Source: Cyanophora paradoxa (lineage: Eukaryota; Glaucocystophyceae; Cyanophorales; Cyanophoraceae). Taken from it: a stretch of 64,000 nt of DNA. Below are positions 1-11,005 of this stretch, piece after piece (position 1 is the first letter of the stretch; the number at the start of each line of letters is the position of its first letter). The stretch is from assembly GCA_004431415.1 (NCBI GenBank), contig QPMI01000655.1:62001-126000 (forward strand), written 5' to 3'. The notes beneath the pieces are model-generated. The model was not told the DNA's origin. It did not search any database and saw only the letters and a program-made list of their open reading frames with translations. A program made the translations under genes and the position numbers.

Positions 1-453
1 CGCCCCTGACTGGGGGCGGCCGCACGCCGGCCCCGCCGGCGCCGGGCGCGCCGCGGCGGGACAACGCGAGAGGATGCGTACCTCCGCCGGGATCCGCCGG
101 GCTGTATAGCTAGATGTACTATTATGTACAGTGCATTTCATTGTACAGACTGCGTTTAAACAGTGTAATGTCTTTTGAAGTCTAAACATGGACAGTGCCA
201 CAGTCACGATAGATATCGTGTGGATGCAAATACGCGCGCTTTCGCACAGTTGACATGCCACGCTTGATAGCACGTACGTACACGTATATGCGTCAGATCG
301 ATATTGCAAGAGGGTTTAGATCTGCTGCTGCGGGGGGCGGGGCGCAGGGACTCGACTGCAGCTGCTGGGGGCGGGCCGGAGGGGGGCGCCGGCGGCGCGG
401 GGCGGGTGGGGCCTACGTGAAACGAAAGGGAGGGCGGGTAGCAGTCAGCGGGG
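1..453. other. Intergenic / 3' flank of ThrRS
   Basis: No coding region is supported here. The first 60 bases and bases 330-450 are GC-rich; the middle (about 100-300) is close to 50% AT and holds short self-complementary stretches around GTAC and TACGTA. This is presumably the 3' UTR and downstream flank of the minus-strand threonyl-tRNA synthetase. A short open frame at 255-470 has no recognisable content and overlaps the end of that gene. Confidence 0.5.
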
Positions 454-3352
454 TCACCGGAAGTGCTTGACGTCGTCCTGGAAGCGGGCGACGACGTCGG
501 CGACGGACATGACGCCGAGCATGTTCGACGCCGCCGCCTCCTCCTTGGCTGCCTCCTTCCCCTCCCCGTGCGCCCCGCCGGCCGCCCGCACCGCCACCGT
601 CCCGTCCGCCGCCTCCTTCTCGCCGACGACCAGGATGTAGTTGTAGTGCTGGATCTCCGCCTCCCGCACCTTCTTCGGCAGCTTCCGGTTCGTCGCGTCC
701 AGGTCCGTGTAGAAGCCGGCCTCGTTCAGCGTCCGGTGCACCTGCCCGCCGCCCGCGTCGGCGCCGGCCCGCGCGGGGCAGCCGGGGGGGCGGGCGGGGG
801 GCGGGGGACCTGGTGGGCGTAGTCGAGGAACTTCTCGGAGACGGGGATGACGATGGCCTGGCGGGGGGAGACCCAGAAGGGCCAGCGCCCGGCGCAGTGC
901 TCCGTGAGGATGGCGATGAAGCGCTCGACCGAGCCCAGGATGGCCCGGTGGATGATCACGGGGCGCGCGAGGCGGCCCTGCTCGCCCGAGCCCTCCGCCT
1001 CGGCCGTCGAGTACTGCAGGTTGAAGCGGATGGGGAGCTGGAAGTCGAGCTGGATGGTCGCGCACTGGTGCCGCCGCTTGAGGGCGTCGAAGACGGTGAT
1101 GTCGATCTTGGGGCCGTAGAAGGCGCCGTCGCCCGGGTTGAGCTCCCAGGGCTTGCCGAACTTGTCGAGGGCCGCCTTGAGGTCGGCCTCGGCGGTGTTC
1201 CAGACCTCGATGTCGCCGAGGAAGTTCTCGGGGCGCGTCGAGAGGCGCAGCTCGAACTCGAACCCGAAGCGCCCGTACACGCTCTCCATGAACCCCAGCG
1301 CCCCCTCGATCTCGCTCATGATCTGCCCCCGCCACGCCCGCCTCAGCCGCGCCAGGCGGGGGCGGGGCGGGGGCGGGGGCGGGGGCGGGGCGGGCCTGGT
1401 CCTGGGCGCAGAAGATGTGGGCGTCGTCCTGCTGGAAGCGGCGGACGCGGGTGAGGCCGGTGAGGGTCCCCGAGAGCTCGTTGCGGTGCAGCACGCCGAA
1501 GTCGGCCAGGCGCAGCGGCAGCTCGCGGTAGGACCGCGCCCGCTGGGCGAACATCAGGCAGTGCCCTGCCCCCGCCCCCGTCAGCCGCCGCGCGCGCCGG
1601 CGCTCCTGTGGCGGGGGGAGGCACCGGGGCAGTTCATGGGCTTGAGGCCGAACTGCTGCTTCTCGACCTCGAAGATGAACATGTTGTCCTGCGCGCCGCC
1701 GCCTCAGGGGCGGTGCGGGGGGCGAGGCGGGCGGGGCGGGCGGGGGCGGGCCTTGTAGTTCTTGGCGTGGCCGGAGGTCTCCCAGAGGGCGAAGTTGTAC
1801 ATGTTCGGCGTGATGACCTCGCTGAAGCCGCGCTTGCGGTACTCGCTCTGCCCCGCCCCCGCCCCGCCTCGGCGCCGGCCGGCGGGGCGCGCGGGGCGGG
1901 GCGGGGCGGGGGGCGCACGCGGATGAAGTCGACGAGCTTGTTGTAGATGCGGGCGCCGTTGGGGAGGAAGAAGCAGGAGCCCGGGGAGAGCTCGTGGAAG
2001 AAGAAGAGCTCCTGGGTGAGGCCGAGGCGCCGGTGGTCGCGCTTCGCGGCCTCCTCGATGCGGTGCTTGTACTCCTTCATCAGCTTGTCCGACGGGAAGG
2101 CCACGCCGTACACCCGCTGCAGCGAGTCGTTCTCCGCCTTGCCCTCCCAGTAGGCCGCCGAGTTCTGCCCCGCCCGGCCCGCCTCGGCCCCCGCGCGTGC
2201 GGAAGGAGGAAAAGAAAGGGCGGGGACCTTGGTGACGGTGAAGGCCTTGATCTTGCCGGTGTTGACGACGTGCGGGCCGCGGCAGAGGTCGACGAGCGCG
2301 CCGCTGCGGTACGCCGAGACCACCTCCCCGTCCGGCACCTTCTTGTTGATGATATCCAGCTTGAAGCGGTTCGTCTGCGCGCCCCGCGCTCGCTCGCTCG
2401 CGCGCGGGCTGGAGGCGAGAGGCGGGGTTGCGGCGCGCCTTGAACATCTCGCGGGCCTCGTCCTTGGTGAGCTCCATGCGCTCGAAGGTCTGCTTCTCCT
2501 TGATGATCTTGTTCACGAGCTCCTCCAGCTTGGGGAAGTCGAGCTCCGAGACCTTCCTGCAGCGGCCGTCGGGCGCGGCGAGCGAAGCGAGGCGGTCGCG
2601 CCGCGCACTGGTCGCCGAGGAACGCGTCGTAATAGAAGCCCTCCTCAATCGGGGGCCCGATGCAGAGCTGGCAGTTCTCGTAGATGAACTCCATCGCCTG
2701 GCCCAGAACGTGCGCCGACGAGTGCCAGAAGGCGTGCTTGCCCTCCTCCGAGTCGAACGTGAAGATCTGGAGGCTGCAGTCCTTCTCGAGCGGCCGGAAC
2801 ATGTCGTGGAACTTCCCGTCCACCTGCCGCACCAGAATCTCGTCAGCTGAGCCGGCGGCGTCGGAGAGACAAGCGCGCGAGCCTTGGCGACGACAGCGTC
2901 CTCTGCGAGGTTCTTCGAAATCTCGCGAGCGATGTCAAGCGGGGTGGTCTTGTTCGCCGTGCCGGTCTTCACGCTGCCGTTCGGCAGAGTAATCTTGATC
3001 TCGCCGCCGGTCACCGCTGCGGGTCAGGCGGGCTGCGTGAGCGCTTGAAGGGTGGAGAATATGCACTGGGGCCGCGGCGCGCGAGCTGCAGCGCCGCAGC
3101 TATGCGGCCAGGCCGCGCGCACCCGCGGCCTTCTTCGCTTTGAGCTCGTCCCACAGCTTGATGCGGTCCAGCACGAACTGAGGAGTTGGCAGCTCCACCT
3201 TCGCCGGCGCGGCCTTCTTCTCCTTCGCCGGCTTGGCGGGCTTGCCGTCGGCGACCTGCATCTTCTCGACCTTCTCGCTCACACCGTCGGCCTGGGAAGC
3301 AAGACGCGCTTAGAGCGGCCGTCGGGGAGGGGCTGGGTCGCAGGCGCACCAT
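454..3352 (-). CDS. Threonyl-tRNA synthetase (cytosolic eukaryotic type)
   Basis: Charges tRNA-Thr with threonine for translation. The spliced exons read in order as a eukaryotic ThrRS: a Lys/Ala-rich N-terminal extension with [15 protein letters not shown] (about 3190), a TGS domain (from about 3014), the N2 editing domain ([11 protein letters not shown] near 2720; CRGPHV near 2280), the class II core with MNCP and GHC on two exons, motif 2 [19 protein letters not shown] (about 1440-1500), [11 protein letters not shown] (about 940), and the anticodon-binding domain ending VKHFR. The best start is ATG at 3350-3352, followed at once by a GTGCGC donor; splicing at 3291 gives MADGVSEK in frame, so the first coding exon is only the ATG. 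Intron 1689-1751 has a GC donor and no internal GT. Identity is very sure; the 5' exon and a few junctions (for example near 2850) are inferred. Confidence 0.95.
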
Positions 3353-3385
3353 CGAATTTGACGAACTGTACCCCGAGACAAAAAA
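3353..3385. promoter_or_regulatory. 33-bp divergent start-codon interval
   Basis: Only 33 bp separate the proposed ATG of threonyl-tRNA synthetase (minus, 3352) from the ATG of the U1A-like gene (plus, 3386). It includes a run of A just before the plus-strand ATG. Either both genes share a compact bidirectional promoter with extremely short or overlapping 5' UTRs, or one gene has an upstream start exon inside its neighbour. No TATA box is visible. Confidence 0.5.
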
Positions 3386-4470
3386 ATGGACGGACCGCCG
3401 ATCGACGTAGAGGCGGCCCAGCCACCTCAGGAGCTGCCGCCCGATGCCGCGGGGGCGGCAGCCGCGTCCACGCTCTCGCCGACCGGCCTCCCAGAGCAGC
3501 AGACTGTCTACATTAACAACCTCTCGACGCGGATCAAGATTCCAGGTTCGCCGCGCCCGCAATGTGCCTCGAAACTGCCTGGAGCTAATCGCCCGCGCCC
3601 GCGGCCGCCGCCGGCTGGCAGAGCTGAAGAAGGCCCTCCACGCGATGTTCTCCCAGTTCGGCAAGATCCTCGACGTGCTGGCGGGCCGAGGACCGAGCCG
3701 GAAAGGGCAGGCGTGGATCGTGTTCGCGGAACAGGAGGCGGCGAACAACGCGCTCACGAAAATGCAAGGCTTCCCATTCTACGAGAAGCCCATGGTCCGA
3801 GGGCGCCCGCGCGCCCCATTCGTGTCTGAAGTCGCTCGCGCAGAGGTTGAACTTCGCGAAGGACAAGAGCGATGCTATCGCAAAGAGCGATGGCTCGTTC
3901 AAGCCCCGCGAGCGCGCCGAGAAAGAGAGTGCGAGCCCACAGCCCCGCCGCGAGGGCTGCAGCCTCTGACGCGCCGGATATGTGCTGCAGCTAAGAAGAA
4001 GAAGGCGGCTTCCGGGAAGGGCTCGAGCAAGAAGTCCAAAGTGCCCGTCATGCTCATGCTGCCGACGGGCCAGATGGTCCCCGCGCCTGCGGTGCGCCCG
4101 CTGCGCTGCATCGCCGGTCGCTTCCTGCCGCAGCTAACGGCCCGGCGCAGGGCATGGACATGCCGAACAAGACGCTCTTCGTGCAGCAGCTCCCGGAGGA
4201 GACGACCGACGTGATGCTCGGCATGCTCTTCCGGCAGTGCGCGCCGCCGCCGCCCGCCGCCCCGCGGGGCGCGCGGGGGCGCGGGGGCTCACGGGGCGGG
4301 GCGGGGGCAGGTTCCCGGGCTTCAAGGAGGTGCGCATGGTGCCGGGGAAGCCGGGCATCGCCTTCGTGGACTTCGAGGCGGAGGCGCAGTCGGCCGTCGC
4401 CATGCAGCAGCTCCAGAACTTCCGCATCTCCCCGCAGCACGTCATGCAGATCTCCTTCGCCAAGCGGTAG
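3386..4470 (+). CDS. U1A/U2B''-type spliceosomal snRNP protein (two RRMs)
   Basis: Binds U1 and/or U2 snRNA hairpins in the spliceosome. RRM1 starts [15 protein letters not shown] (about 3500) and continues after an intron as [20 protein letters not shown], then GQAWIVF, YEKPM and, after another intron, [15 protein letters not shown] Lys/Ser-rich linker (about 3990-4050) leads to RRM2: [20 protein letters not shown] (4165) joined to [12 protein letters not shown] (4315), ending in the typical ISFAKR. The order and linker match the animal/plant U1A-U2B''-SNF family; the sequence alone does not say whether it serves U1, U2 or both. ATG at 3386 follows an A-run and gives an acidic, Pro/Ala-rich lead of about 40 residues. 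Its product would act on the window's unusual introns. Confidence 0.93.
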
Positions 4471-5000
4471 CGCTAGCGCCGGCTGCAGGGCCCCGACGTG
4501 TCTCCCCGTGTGTACAGCTCAAGTTGTCTCGCTCGTTTCACGTGCAACGTGCGGGGCCCGGTCTGGCGCGCACGCTGGACGTGGAGCGAACGATAACTCG
4601 AGCTGTTGGACTATTGGGGGTGGGGTTTTTTTTGAGGGGTGGGGGGGGGGGGGGGGGGGGGCGCGGAGCTAGCTCGGGTTAGCTGCAGCGCTAGCTAGGT
4701 GGGGAGCTAGCTCGGGTCAACTGCCCACCCGCTGCGCCGGTATCAGGCTTGGAAGCCGTCTCGCCGCTGAAGCGAGGGCCATCCAAATTATGTTCGTTTT
4801 TAGAGAGAATTGAATACAGTGCTGCTGGCCATGGGGGGCCTGTTTGCCTGCGTGCTGGCTGGGCGCCGCCGGGGCGCCGCCGGCCTTCCCCGCAGCCCAG
4901 AACGCTCGCCAGCCCCGCAGAGCGAACGACCGCTGATCCCCCGCATGCAGGCGCGGGAGGGGCCGCCTACTGAGCGAGCTTGACCTGCGCCACAAAAACG
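4471..5000. other. Convergent 3' region with G-tract
   Basis: No gene is seen between the stop of the U1A-like gene (4470) and the stop of the CDGSH gene (5001). It contains a run of 21 G at 4641-4661 and, next to it, two copies of GAGCTAGCTCGGGT separated by a GCTAGCTAGG stretch. It is probably the two 3' UTRs. Confidence 0.5.
4641..4661. repeat. Poly-G tract (21 G)
   Basis: An uninterrupted run of 21 G, preceded by further G-runs from about 4615. It reads as poly-C in the sense of the minus-strand CDGSH gene, the same polarity as the other long homopolymers of this window. Length may be unreliable in assembly. Confidence 0.8.
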
Positions 5001-6220
5001 TCAGGACTTGCTCAGCGAGTCGTCGGCGTCGAGCTGCTGCGCCCAGCGCACCTTGCTGTGGCTCCCGTCACAGAAGGGGCGGCCCTTTGAGTGCCTGCGC
5101 CGCAGGATGAGCAGCTGAGCAGTTGGACGAAAGGGCTGGACGAAAGGGATGGCAAAGGTCGGGCGACGGCAAATAAAAGGTTGGACGACACAGGGCAAGG
5201 CCTAGGTTGGACGAGGGGGGTTGAAAGGGGGGCTGGGCGGGCTCTAAAGAAAGTTGGGCGGTAAATTAGGGGTTGGACGACGGGGGTTGCCAAGTTGGAC
5301 GGAGGGCTGCCAGGGCTGGACGGGCTCAAGCTTTAAAGAAAGTTGGACCAAAGTTGGACCGCAGCGCGCGGCTCTAGTTAAATACAAAAAAAAAATTTGG
5401 GCTCGCCCGCAGGTGCAGATCCAGTACGTTTTCTCATCCGAGGTATCGTTAGTTACTTTCATGCTCCCCAGAGAGGTGCCGTTCGCCGCGTTGTACGGCG
5501 TGTGGCTCCCGTCGCACATCGGCCATCTTTTGCTCTGTCAGTAAGGGTATGGTCGAGGGGTCGAGGGCGGTTTTGCTCGCTTTTTAGATTGGCCACACCT
5601 GCGCCGTGCACAAAGCCGATTAATCCCAAATCGAAAATCGCAAATCAAAGACCGGCGGCCTTTCGGAGTACACGTATAGCGGCAGTTAGTCCGGATCCCT
5701 GTCAACACCGTGCGACGCGATACTCACATGCAGGCCCAGATCGAGGCGCCGGGCGCAACCTTGACGGCTTGCGGGCCGGCCGTGACCGGAGTGGGCGGGG
5801 GGCGGGACTTCTCCGCCGTGTGGCAGGGGCAGTCCGAGCCGTCGGTGCAAACGTACTTCTCTGCGCCGAGCGATCGTGCGCGGCGATCAGATGCAAGTTT
5901 CGCGATGTTTATGCATCTATGATCGCGCGTCCTGCCTCGCGTGCAGGTCGCAGGGAATTCTAGCAAGTGTTCAGCTGGCTCGCATCTCGCCTAGCAGCGG
6001 TTCCCCAGCCGCATCACTTGCTCCGATTGATCAATTAGGGTCGAAGGATCCGCTCCGCCAACTCCCGGGCGAGCAGACCAGCCCAGCCGACGTGCCCGAG
6101 GTGCGAGGACGTATAATACGTCAACAACCCGCGAGTCGGGCCGCGACCAGCACGCTAGGCCAGATCGCGTATGATCTCGCGTGTGACGGCGCACGTGCGG
6201 GAGGCTTGCTTACCGGACAT
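5001..6220 (-). CDS. Small protein with two CDGSH iron-sulfur motifs (CISD3/MiNT-like)
   Basis: Predicted 2Fe-2S protein of 123 residues. Five exons can be joined with exact frame: 6214-6220 (ATG plus 4 nt), 5728-5860, 5581-5598, 5407-5526 and 5001-5094, together 372 nt. Motif 1 reads CMCGQSKKWPMCDGSH and motif 2 CTCGHSKGRPFCDGSH; both fit C-x-C-x2-S-x3-P-x-C-D-G-S-H exactly, giving three Cys and one His per cluster. A further Cys-rich piece, CTDGSDCPCH, lies at the N-terminus. Two-motif CDGSH proteins (CISD3 class) are usually mitochondrial, but no clear presequence is seen here. Introns 5527-5580 and 5095-5406 begin with GCGAGC, so both would be GC-AG introns; the motifs can only be completed that way. 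Exon 1 rests on phase and a GTAAGC donor. Confidence 0.85.
5121..5362. repeat. Degenerate TTGGACG repeats within a CDGSH-gene intron
   Basis: The last intron of the CDGSH gene is filled with irregularly spaced copies of TTGGACG or TTGGGCG, often followed by AAAG or GGGG. The right end, TTTAAAGAAAGTTGGACC plus AAAGTTGGACC, is matched in reverse complement at 56716-56749. It looks like a dispersed repeat that has expanded locally. Confidence 0.65.
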
Positions 6221-6531
6221 GGCGGCGAGACGTGTCAGACGGGGTGGGGTGGCTTGTGGTTGGGGTACCGGTATAGTGGCTCAAGTCCCAAGACGTGGGC
6301 TCGAACGCCTGCTGGGAAATTAAAGCTGTTCGGAGCTGTCCAGAGTCAACGCTACAGTCCCTGCAAGCGGCTAGCGCTGCAGCACTGCGGCACACTGCAG
6401 TACAGCACATGGAGCTGCTGAGCTGCCCGTAGCGGCAGTTAGTAGGACCTTATCGCGACGCCTTGGGGCGTGTACACCGTCTCGCCGCGCGAGCTGGTGA
6501 TGACGCAGCTCAAGGCATTAGGTCTGAGTGA
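6221..6531. promoter_or_regulatory. Divergent intergenic region, CDGSH gene / BK channel gene
   Basis: 311 bp between the proposed ATG of the CDGSH gene (minus, 6220) and the ATG of the Slo-like channel (plus, 6532). It should hold both promoters. Short repeats (CTGCAG and GCAGTACAG-like) occur near 6360-6420, and the motif AGCGGCAGTTAGT at about 6431 also occurs at about 5679. No TATA box is evident. Confidence 0.4.
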
Positions 6532-9500
6532 ATGAGGCGCGTCTCGGCGGCTCCGGCGGTGGCGCCGGCGGATGCGAAGGAGACGCGGCCGGCGTCGGAG
6601 CCCTCCAGCAAGAGCTATGGCGACTCGGCGGGGCTGCTGCCGATGGAGAAGGCAGAGATCTCGCTCGCTGTCATACAGCGCAAGCTGCAGGTGCGCTGGG
6701 CCTGCCGTACTCGACCGCCCTGCACTGTATCGGCTGCGGGGCTCTGAGCGCTCGCCGGGCCGCGGGGCTCTGAGCGCTCGCCCCGCCACACAGGAGTTTG
6801 CCGAGTCCTCGGGCCACCAGACGCTGCGTACGCGCGCCGCGGCCCGCCGCCGGCTTTGTCGCTAGCGCTCGCTCTGACCTGCCGCCGGGGTCGCCGACCG
6901 CGCGTCGCTCCGATCAGTGTTCTTCCTGGCCATCCTGGCAATCGCCATCTACATTGCCGGGACCTACGTGGAGAGCGCCGGCCTCGAGTGCGCATGCGCC
7001 CGCTCCCCGCCCGCCATCCGGGATCCCGGCCCTCGCCCACCCGCCCCTCGCCGACGCGGCGGCGCCCCGCGCGGCCCCCGCAGGCGCTGCCAGTTCGCGA
7101 TCTCGATCTTCTTCGTCGTGGAGTTCTTCCTCCAGTTCGCGGCGGCCGACAGCAAGCTCGAGTACCTCATCTCCTGGTTCGGCCTCGTCGACATCTGGTG
7201 CGCCCGCGGTCGAGACGCCGTCTCCGAGACTTCGACGCTGTTGATCGCAAGCACGGCGCTGACTCTCAACAGCTCGGCGCTGCCGATCATCCACCTGATC
7301 AACCCGAACATCGACACGCTGATCGTCTCCCTCCTGCGCTTCTGCGTCGTCCTGAGGCGCGCGCACCCCGCTCCGCCCCGCCCTCCGCAGCGGGCCCGGA
7401 AGGAGCTGAGGCCGTGCGGCCGGCAGAATGTCCCGAGTCGTTCTCCTCTTCCAGATCTGGTCCTCGCAGGACAACGGTGCGGCGGGCCCCGACCCTCCGT
7501 CCCCGCGCGCGGCGGCTCACGTGCTCGAGTCGCCCCGCGCGGCTGCAGACGTGTACCGGGAGGTTGTGTACCTGTGCTTCTCGATCATCTCGTTCATCCT
7601 CTTCGCGACGGGGCTCATCCACTGGCTGGACGGCGAGTGGCGGCTCTTCGCGGACGCGGCGCACGCGGCGGCCGGCACGCAGGGCGACCCCATTGCCTTC
7701 CACGAGGCCCTCTACTTCGTCGTCGTATCCATCTCCACCGTCGGTCCGCCCCGCCAGGCTTCGCTCCCGGCGCCTTGGTCCGCCCTTGAGGCCGGGGCAG
7801 GGTACGGGGACTACGTGCCGGACACGGCGGCGGGGCAGCTCCTAACCGTCCTCCTCCTCTGTACGTCGCCCCGCGCCGCCCCTTCCGCCTCGCCGGCCCA
7901 CTCGAGGCGTCCCGGCCCCGGGGGGCAGGCGCGGCGATCACGATCTTCCCGCTGCGGGCGGGGCGCCTCATCGCGGCCCTCTCGCAGACGACCTACTCGC
8001 GCGCCTCCTACTCCGCCCACCGCCGCAGCGCCCACGTCGTCGTGCGCGCCGCCCCCCCTCCCCACGCCGGCCCCCGCCCCGGCGGTCGGGGCTCAGGCGG
8101 GGCGGCAGGTGACGGGGGCCTTCACGGGGCACGAGCTGCGGCACCTCGCGGCGGAGCTGCTGCGGCCGGTGCGGGCCTCCGTGGGGCCCGACGGGGAGCC
8201 CCTCGCGCCCCGCCGCTGGCTCTCCCGCCTCTACTCGCGGCCCCTGCTCGGGCGCCTGCTCTCCCGGCTCCTCGCGGAGGGGGGCGGGGCGGGGGCCGGG
8301 GAGACGCGGCGGGAGGCGGCGCTGCACCTCGTGCTGCTGGCCCCCGGGGACCCCCCGCCCGACGTCCTCGCCTTCATGCAGAGCCAGCGCCACCGCGGCC
8401 GCGTACACTACCTCGCGGGGTCGCCGCTGAGCGCGGGGGACCTGCGGCGGGCGGCGGTGCGCAAGGCGCGGGCGGTCTTCATCGTGTCGCGGGAGCTGGG
8501 GCGGGACGTGTACGGGGCCGACGGGGCGAACCTGCTCGCCTGCGTCGCAGTGCGGCAGGTCGCCCCCGCCACCCCCATCTTCCTCCAGCACGCCACCAGC
8601 GACCTCAGCGTCCGCCCCGCCCCGCCCCGCCCGCCCCCCGGCCCCGGTCTGCCCGCCCGCCCGCCCCGGGGCCCACTGCCAGGGCGCAGGGGCGGGCGGG
8701 GCGGCTGGGCGCGACGGTGTCGGTGTGCCTGGAGGATGCGAAGATGCGGCTGCTGGCGCGGAGCGTGGTCTGCCCGGGGCTGGCGGCGCTCGTCTCGAAC
8801 ATCAGCACGCAGGACCGGCGCGTCTTCTTGGACCAGGGGGCCGAGCAGGGGGCGGCGCGGGCGGGGTCGGGGGCGGGGGACGGGGAGCAGGAGATGGAGC
8901 GGACGAGCACGCTGCTGCAGCGGCGGCTCGTCTCCATCCAGAGCGAGGCGGGCGAGCACCACGAGTACACGCTGCCCGAGGACGTCCGCGCCCGCAAGTC
9001 CCGCTTCCGCCACCTCTCCTCCTTCTTCATGCGCAAGGCCGAGCCGGCCGTCGCCGTCTCGTCGCCGTGGCAGGTCGAGTACGACTTCGGGGTCAGCCCT
9101 AGAACCGTTTCCCTTCTGTTCTGATTCCCAAACCGATTAATGTACCAGGCTCAGAAAGACTAACACGTCGAACCCCCGTGCAGGTCGCGAACGACTTCTA
9201 CACGGTGCCGCTGGGGCGGCCCTTCGAGGGCCTCCCCTGGCGCCGCGCCGCCCTCGCCGCCTACGACTCGCACGGCGTCCTCCTCCTCGGCGTGCAGCCG
9301 GCCGGGGGCGCCACGGGGCGCCGCGGGCGGGACTTCGTGGCCGTCCCCTCGGAGCGCCCCTGCCGCCCCGGCGACGTCGCCCTCTGCCTCACCATCTCCC
9401 CGCGCCGCGCCGAGCGCGTGCGCCCCGCCCCGCCCGCCCTCCCCGCCCACCCGCCTCCGCCCCTCATCCCCGCCGGCGCACGCAGCTGAACGAGCGGGCT

Positions 9501-10835
9501 GGAGCCCCGCGGCGGTGGCGGCGGCGGCGGCCGGGGAGTTGCCCGGCGAGCTCGCCGCGGCGGCCGGCGAGCTGCTCGCCCGCCTCGACGCCGCCGCCGC
9601 CGCCGCCGCCGCCCCGCCCGCTCCGCCCCGGAGGGCGAGGAGGAGCCGCCCGCGGAGCGGGCCGCGGCGGGGGCGGGGCCGGAGGGCGGGCGGGGGCGGG
9701 GCGGGTGCCGGAGGCGCCCGAGGCGGTGCTGGCGGCGGGGGCCACGTGGCGGTCTTCGGGGAGGTCTCCCCCTCGGGCCTCGCCTCGCTCGTCCGCTGCC
9801 TCCGCGCCGAGCTCGCGGCCGCGGGGCGCCCCGCCACGCCCGTCCTCCTCGCCGTCACCCCGGCCTCGGCCGAGGCGGCCTGGCTCCAGCTCGCCCCCGA
9901 GGAGCGCCGCGCCCTCTACGCCGTCCCCGACACCACCGGCCGCGGGCCCTACGCCATGGCCACCCTCTCCCGCGCCCGCGCCCGCGCCGCCTCGGCGGTG
10001 CTGGTGCTCGCGGAGAGGCGGGGGCGGGGGGAGCTGGGGGAGGGTGTGGACACGCCGGCGGTGCTGGCGGCGCTGGAGGCGATGGCGGCGCGGCGCCCCG
10101 CCGTCACCGTCGACCTCGTCTACGACTCCAACGCCCGCTTCCTCAACCCCGGCCTCGCCCCCGACCCCGGCCCCCACGCCCCCTCCCAGTCCGCCCCCGC
10201 CCCGCCCCGCCCGCCCGCCCGCCCCGCCTCACGGCGGCCTCGCAGGGAGGCGGAGCGGCACGTGCGGCTGTGCCCGGCCTTCGCGGCGGGGGCGGTCTAC
10301 TCGCACGCGGCGCTGTACACGCTGCTGTGCCTGTGCTACCACCAGGGCCCGGCGTGCGTGGCCTTCCTGCACCACGCGCTGGAGAGCCCGCGGCACCTCC
10401 AGCAGGCGGCCCTCCCCGCCCCCTTCGCCCAGCGCTCCTACAGGGACCTCGTCGCCGCCCTCCTCCGTGCCCCGGCCCCGCCCCGCCCCGCCCCCTTCCT
10501 CCCCGCCTCTGACTCGGCCCCGCGCAGTCTGCACGCCCTTTGTACCCCTGGGCCTCCTCCGCGCCCCGGGCACCGGCGGCTCCTCCGCCCCCTTCGTCTG
10601 TGCGCCCCCGCCGGGCGCCGCCCCGCGCCCGCCCCGCGCGCGCTGAGGGCCGCCGGCAGACACGAACCCGCACCCGGCGACGCGGCTCCTCGCGAGCGAC
10701 CGCGTCTTCCTCCTTCGCGGCCGCCCCGCCCCGCCCGCCGCCTCCTCCGACTCCGAGGGGCCCGCCAACGCCCTCGGGCCCCTCCACGTCGACTCCCCGC
10801 TCCGCTCCCCCGTCAGCCACACCTTCGACTTCTGA
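6532..10835 (+). CDS. Slo/BK-type potassium channel with two RCK domains
   Basis: Predicted plasma-membrane, voltage- and ligand-gated K+ channel. Exons give S1 (VFFLAILAIAIYIAG, 6919), S2 (FAISIFFVVEFFLQF, 7095), S3-S4 (to about 7460, with Arg at LLRF, VVLR and MSR), S5 (YLCFSIISFILFATGLIHWL, 7568), the pore with STVG|YGDYVP split by intron 7744-7800, and S6. RCK1 follows (ITIFPLRAGRLIAAL at about 7938; a Rossmann-like fold near 8320-8600) and RCK2 covers about 9180-10450 (VAVFGEVSPSGLASLVRCL at 9746). The order 6TM plus two RCK matches Slo1-type channels; no acidic calcium bowl is obvious, so the activating ligand is unsure. Intron 7357-7426 would need a GC donor to keep the S4 arginines. 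Stop TGA is at 10833-10835. Long Pro/Ala/Gly-rich loops mark the RCK part. Confidence 0.88.
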
Positions 10836-11005
10836 CCGCCCCGCTGCTTTACTAAGTTATGCGTGATGCTATGGCTTGCGATTCACATTATTTGTCCATG
10901 TAATTTCAACGAGTACAACAAGAACTGCGAAAAAGCCTTCGGAGGTGCAAGAAAAAGGGGGCGCGATGACGGGGGCGGGAGAGGGCGGGGCCGGGGCGTG
11001 CGGGG

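Noticed and set aside
5121-5362. CRISPR-like array from TTGGACG units
   Set aside because: Units are short and irregularly spaced with no constant spacer length, and the genome is eukaryotic.
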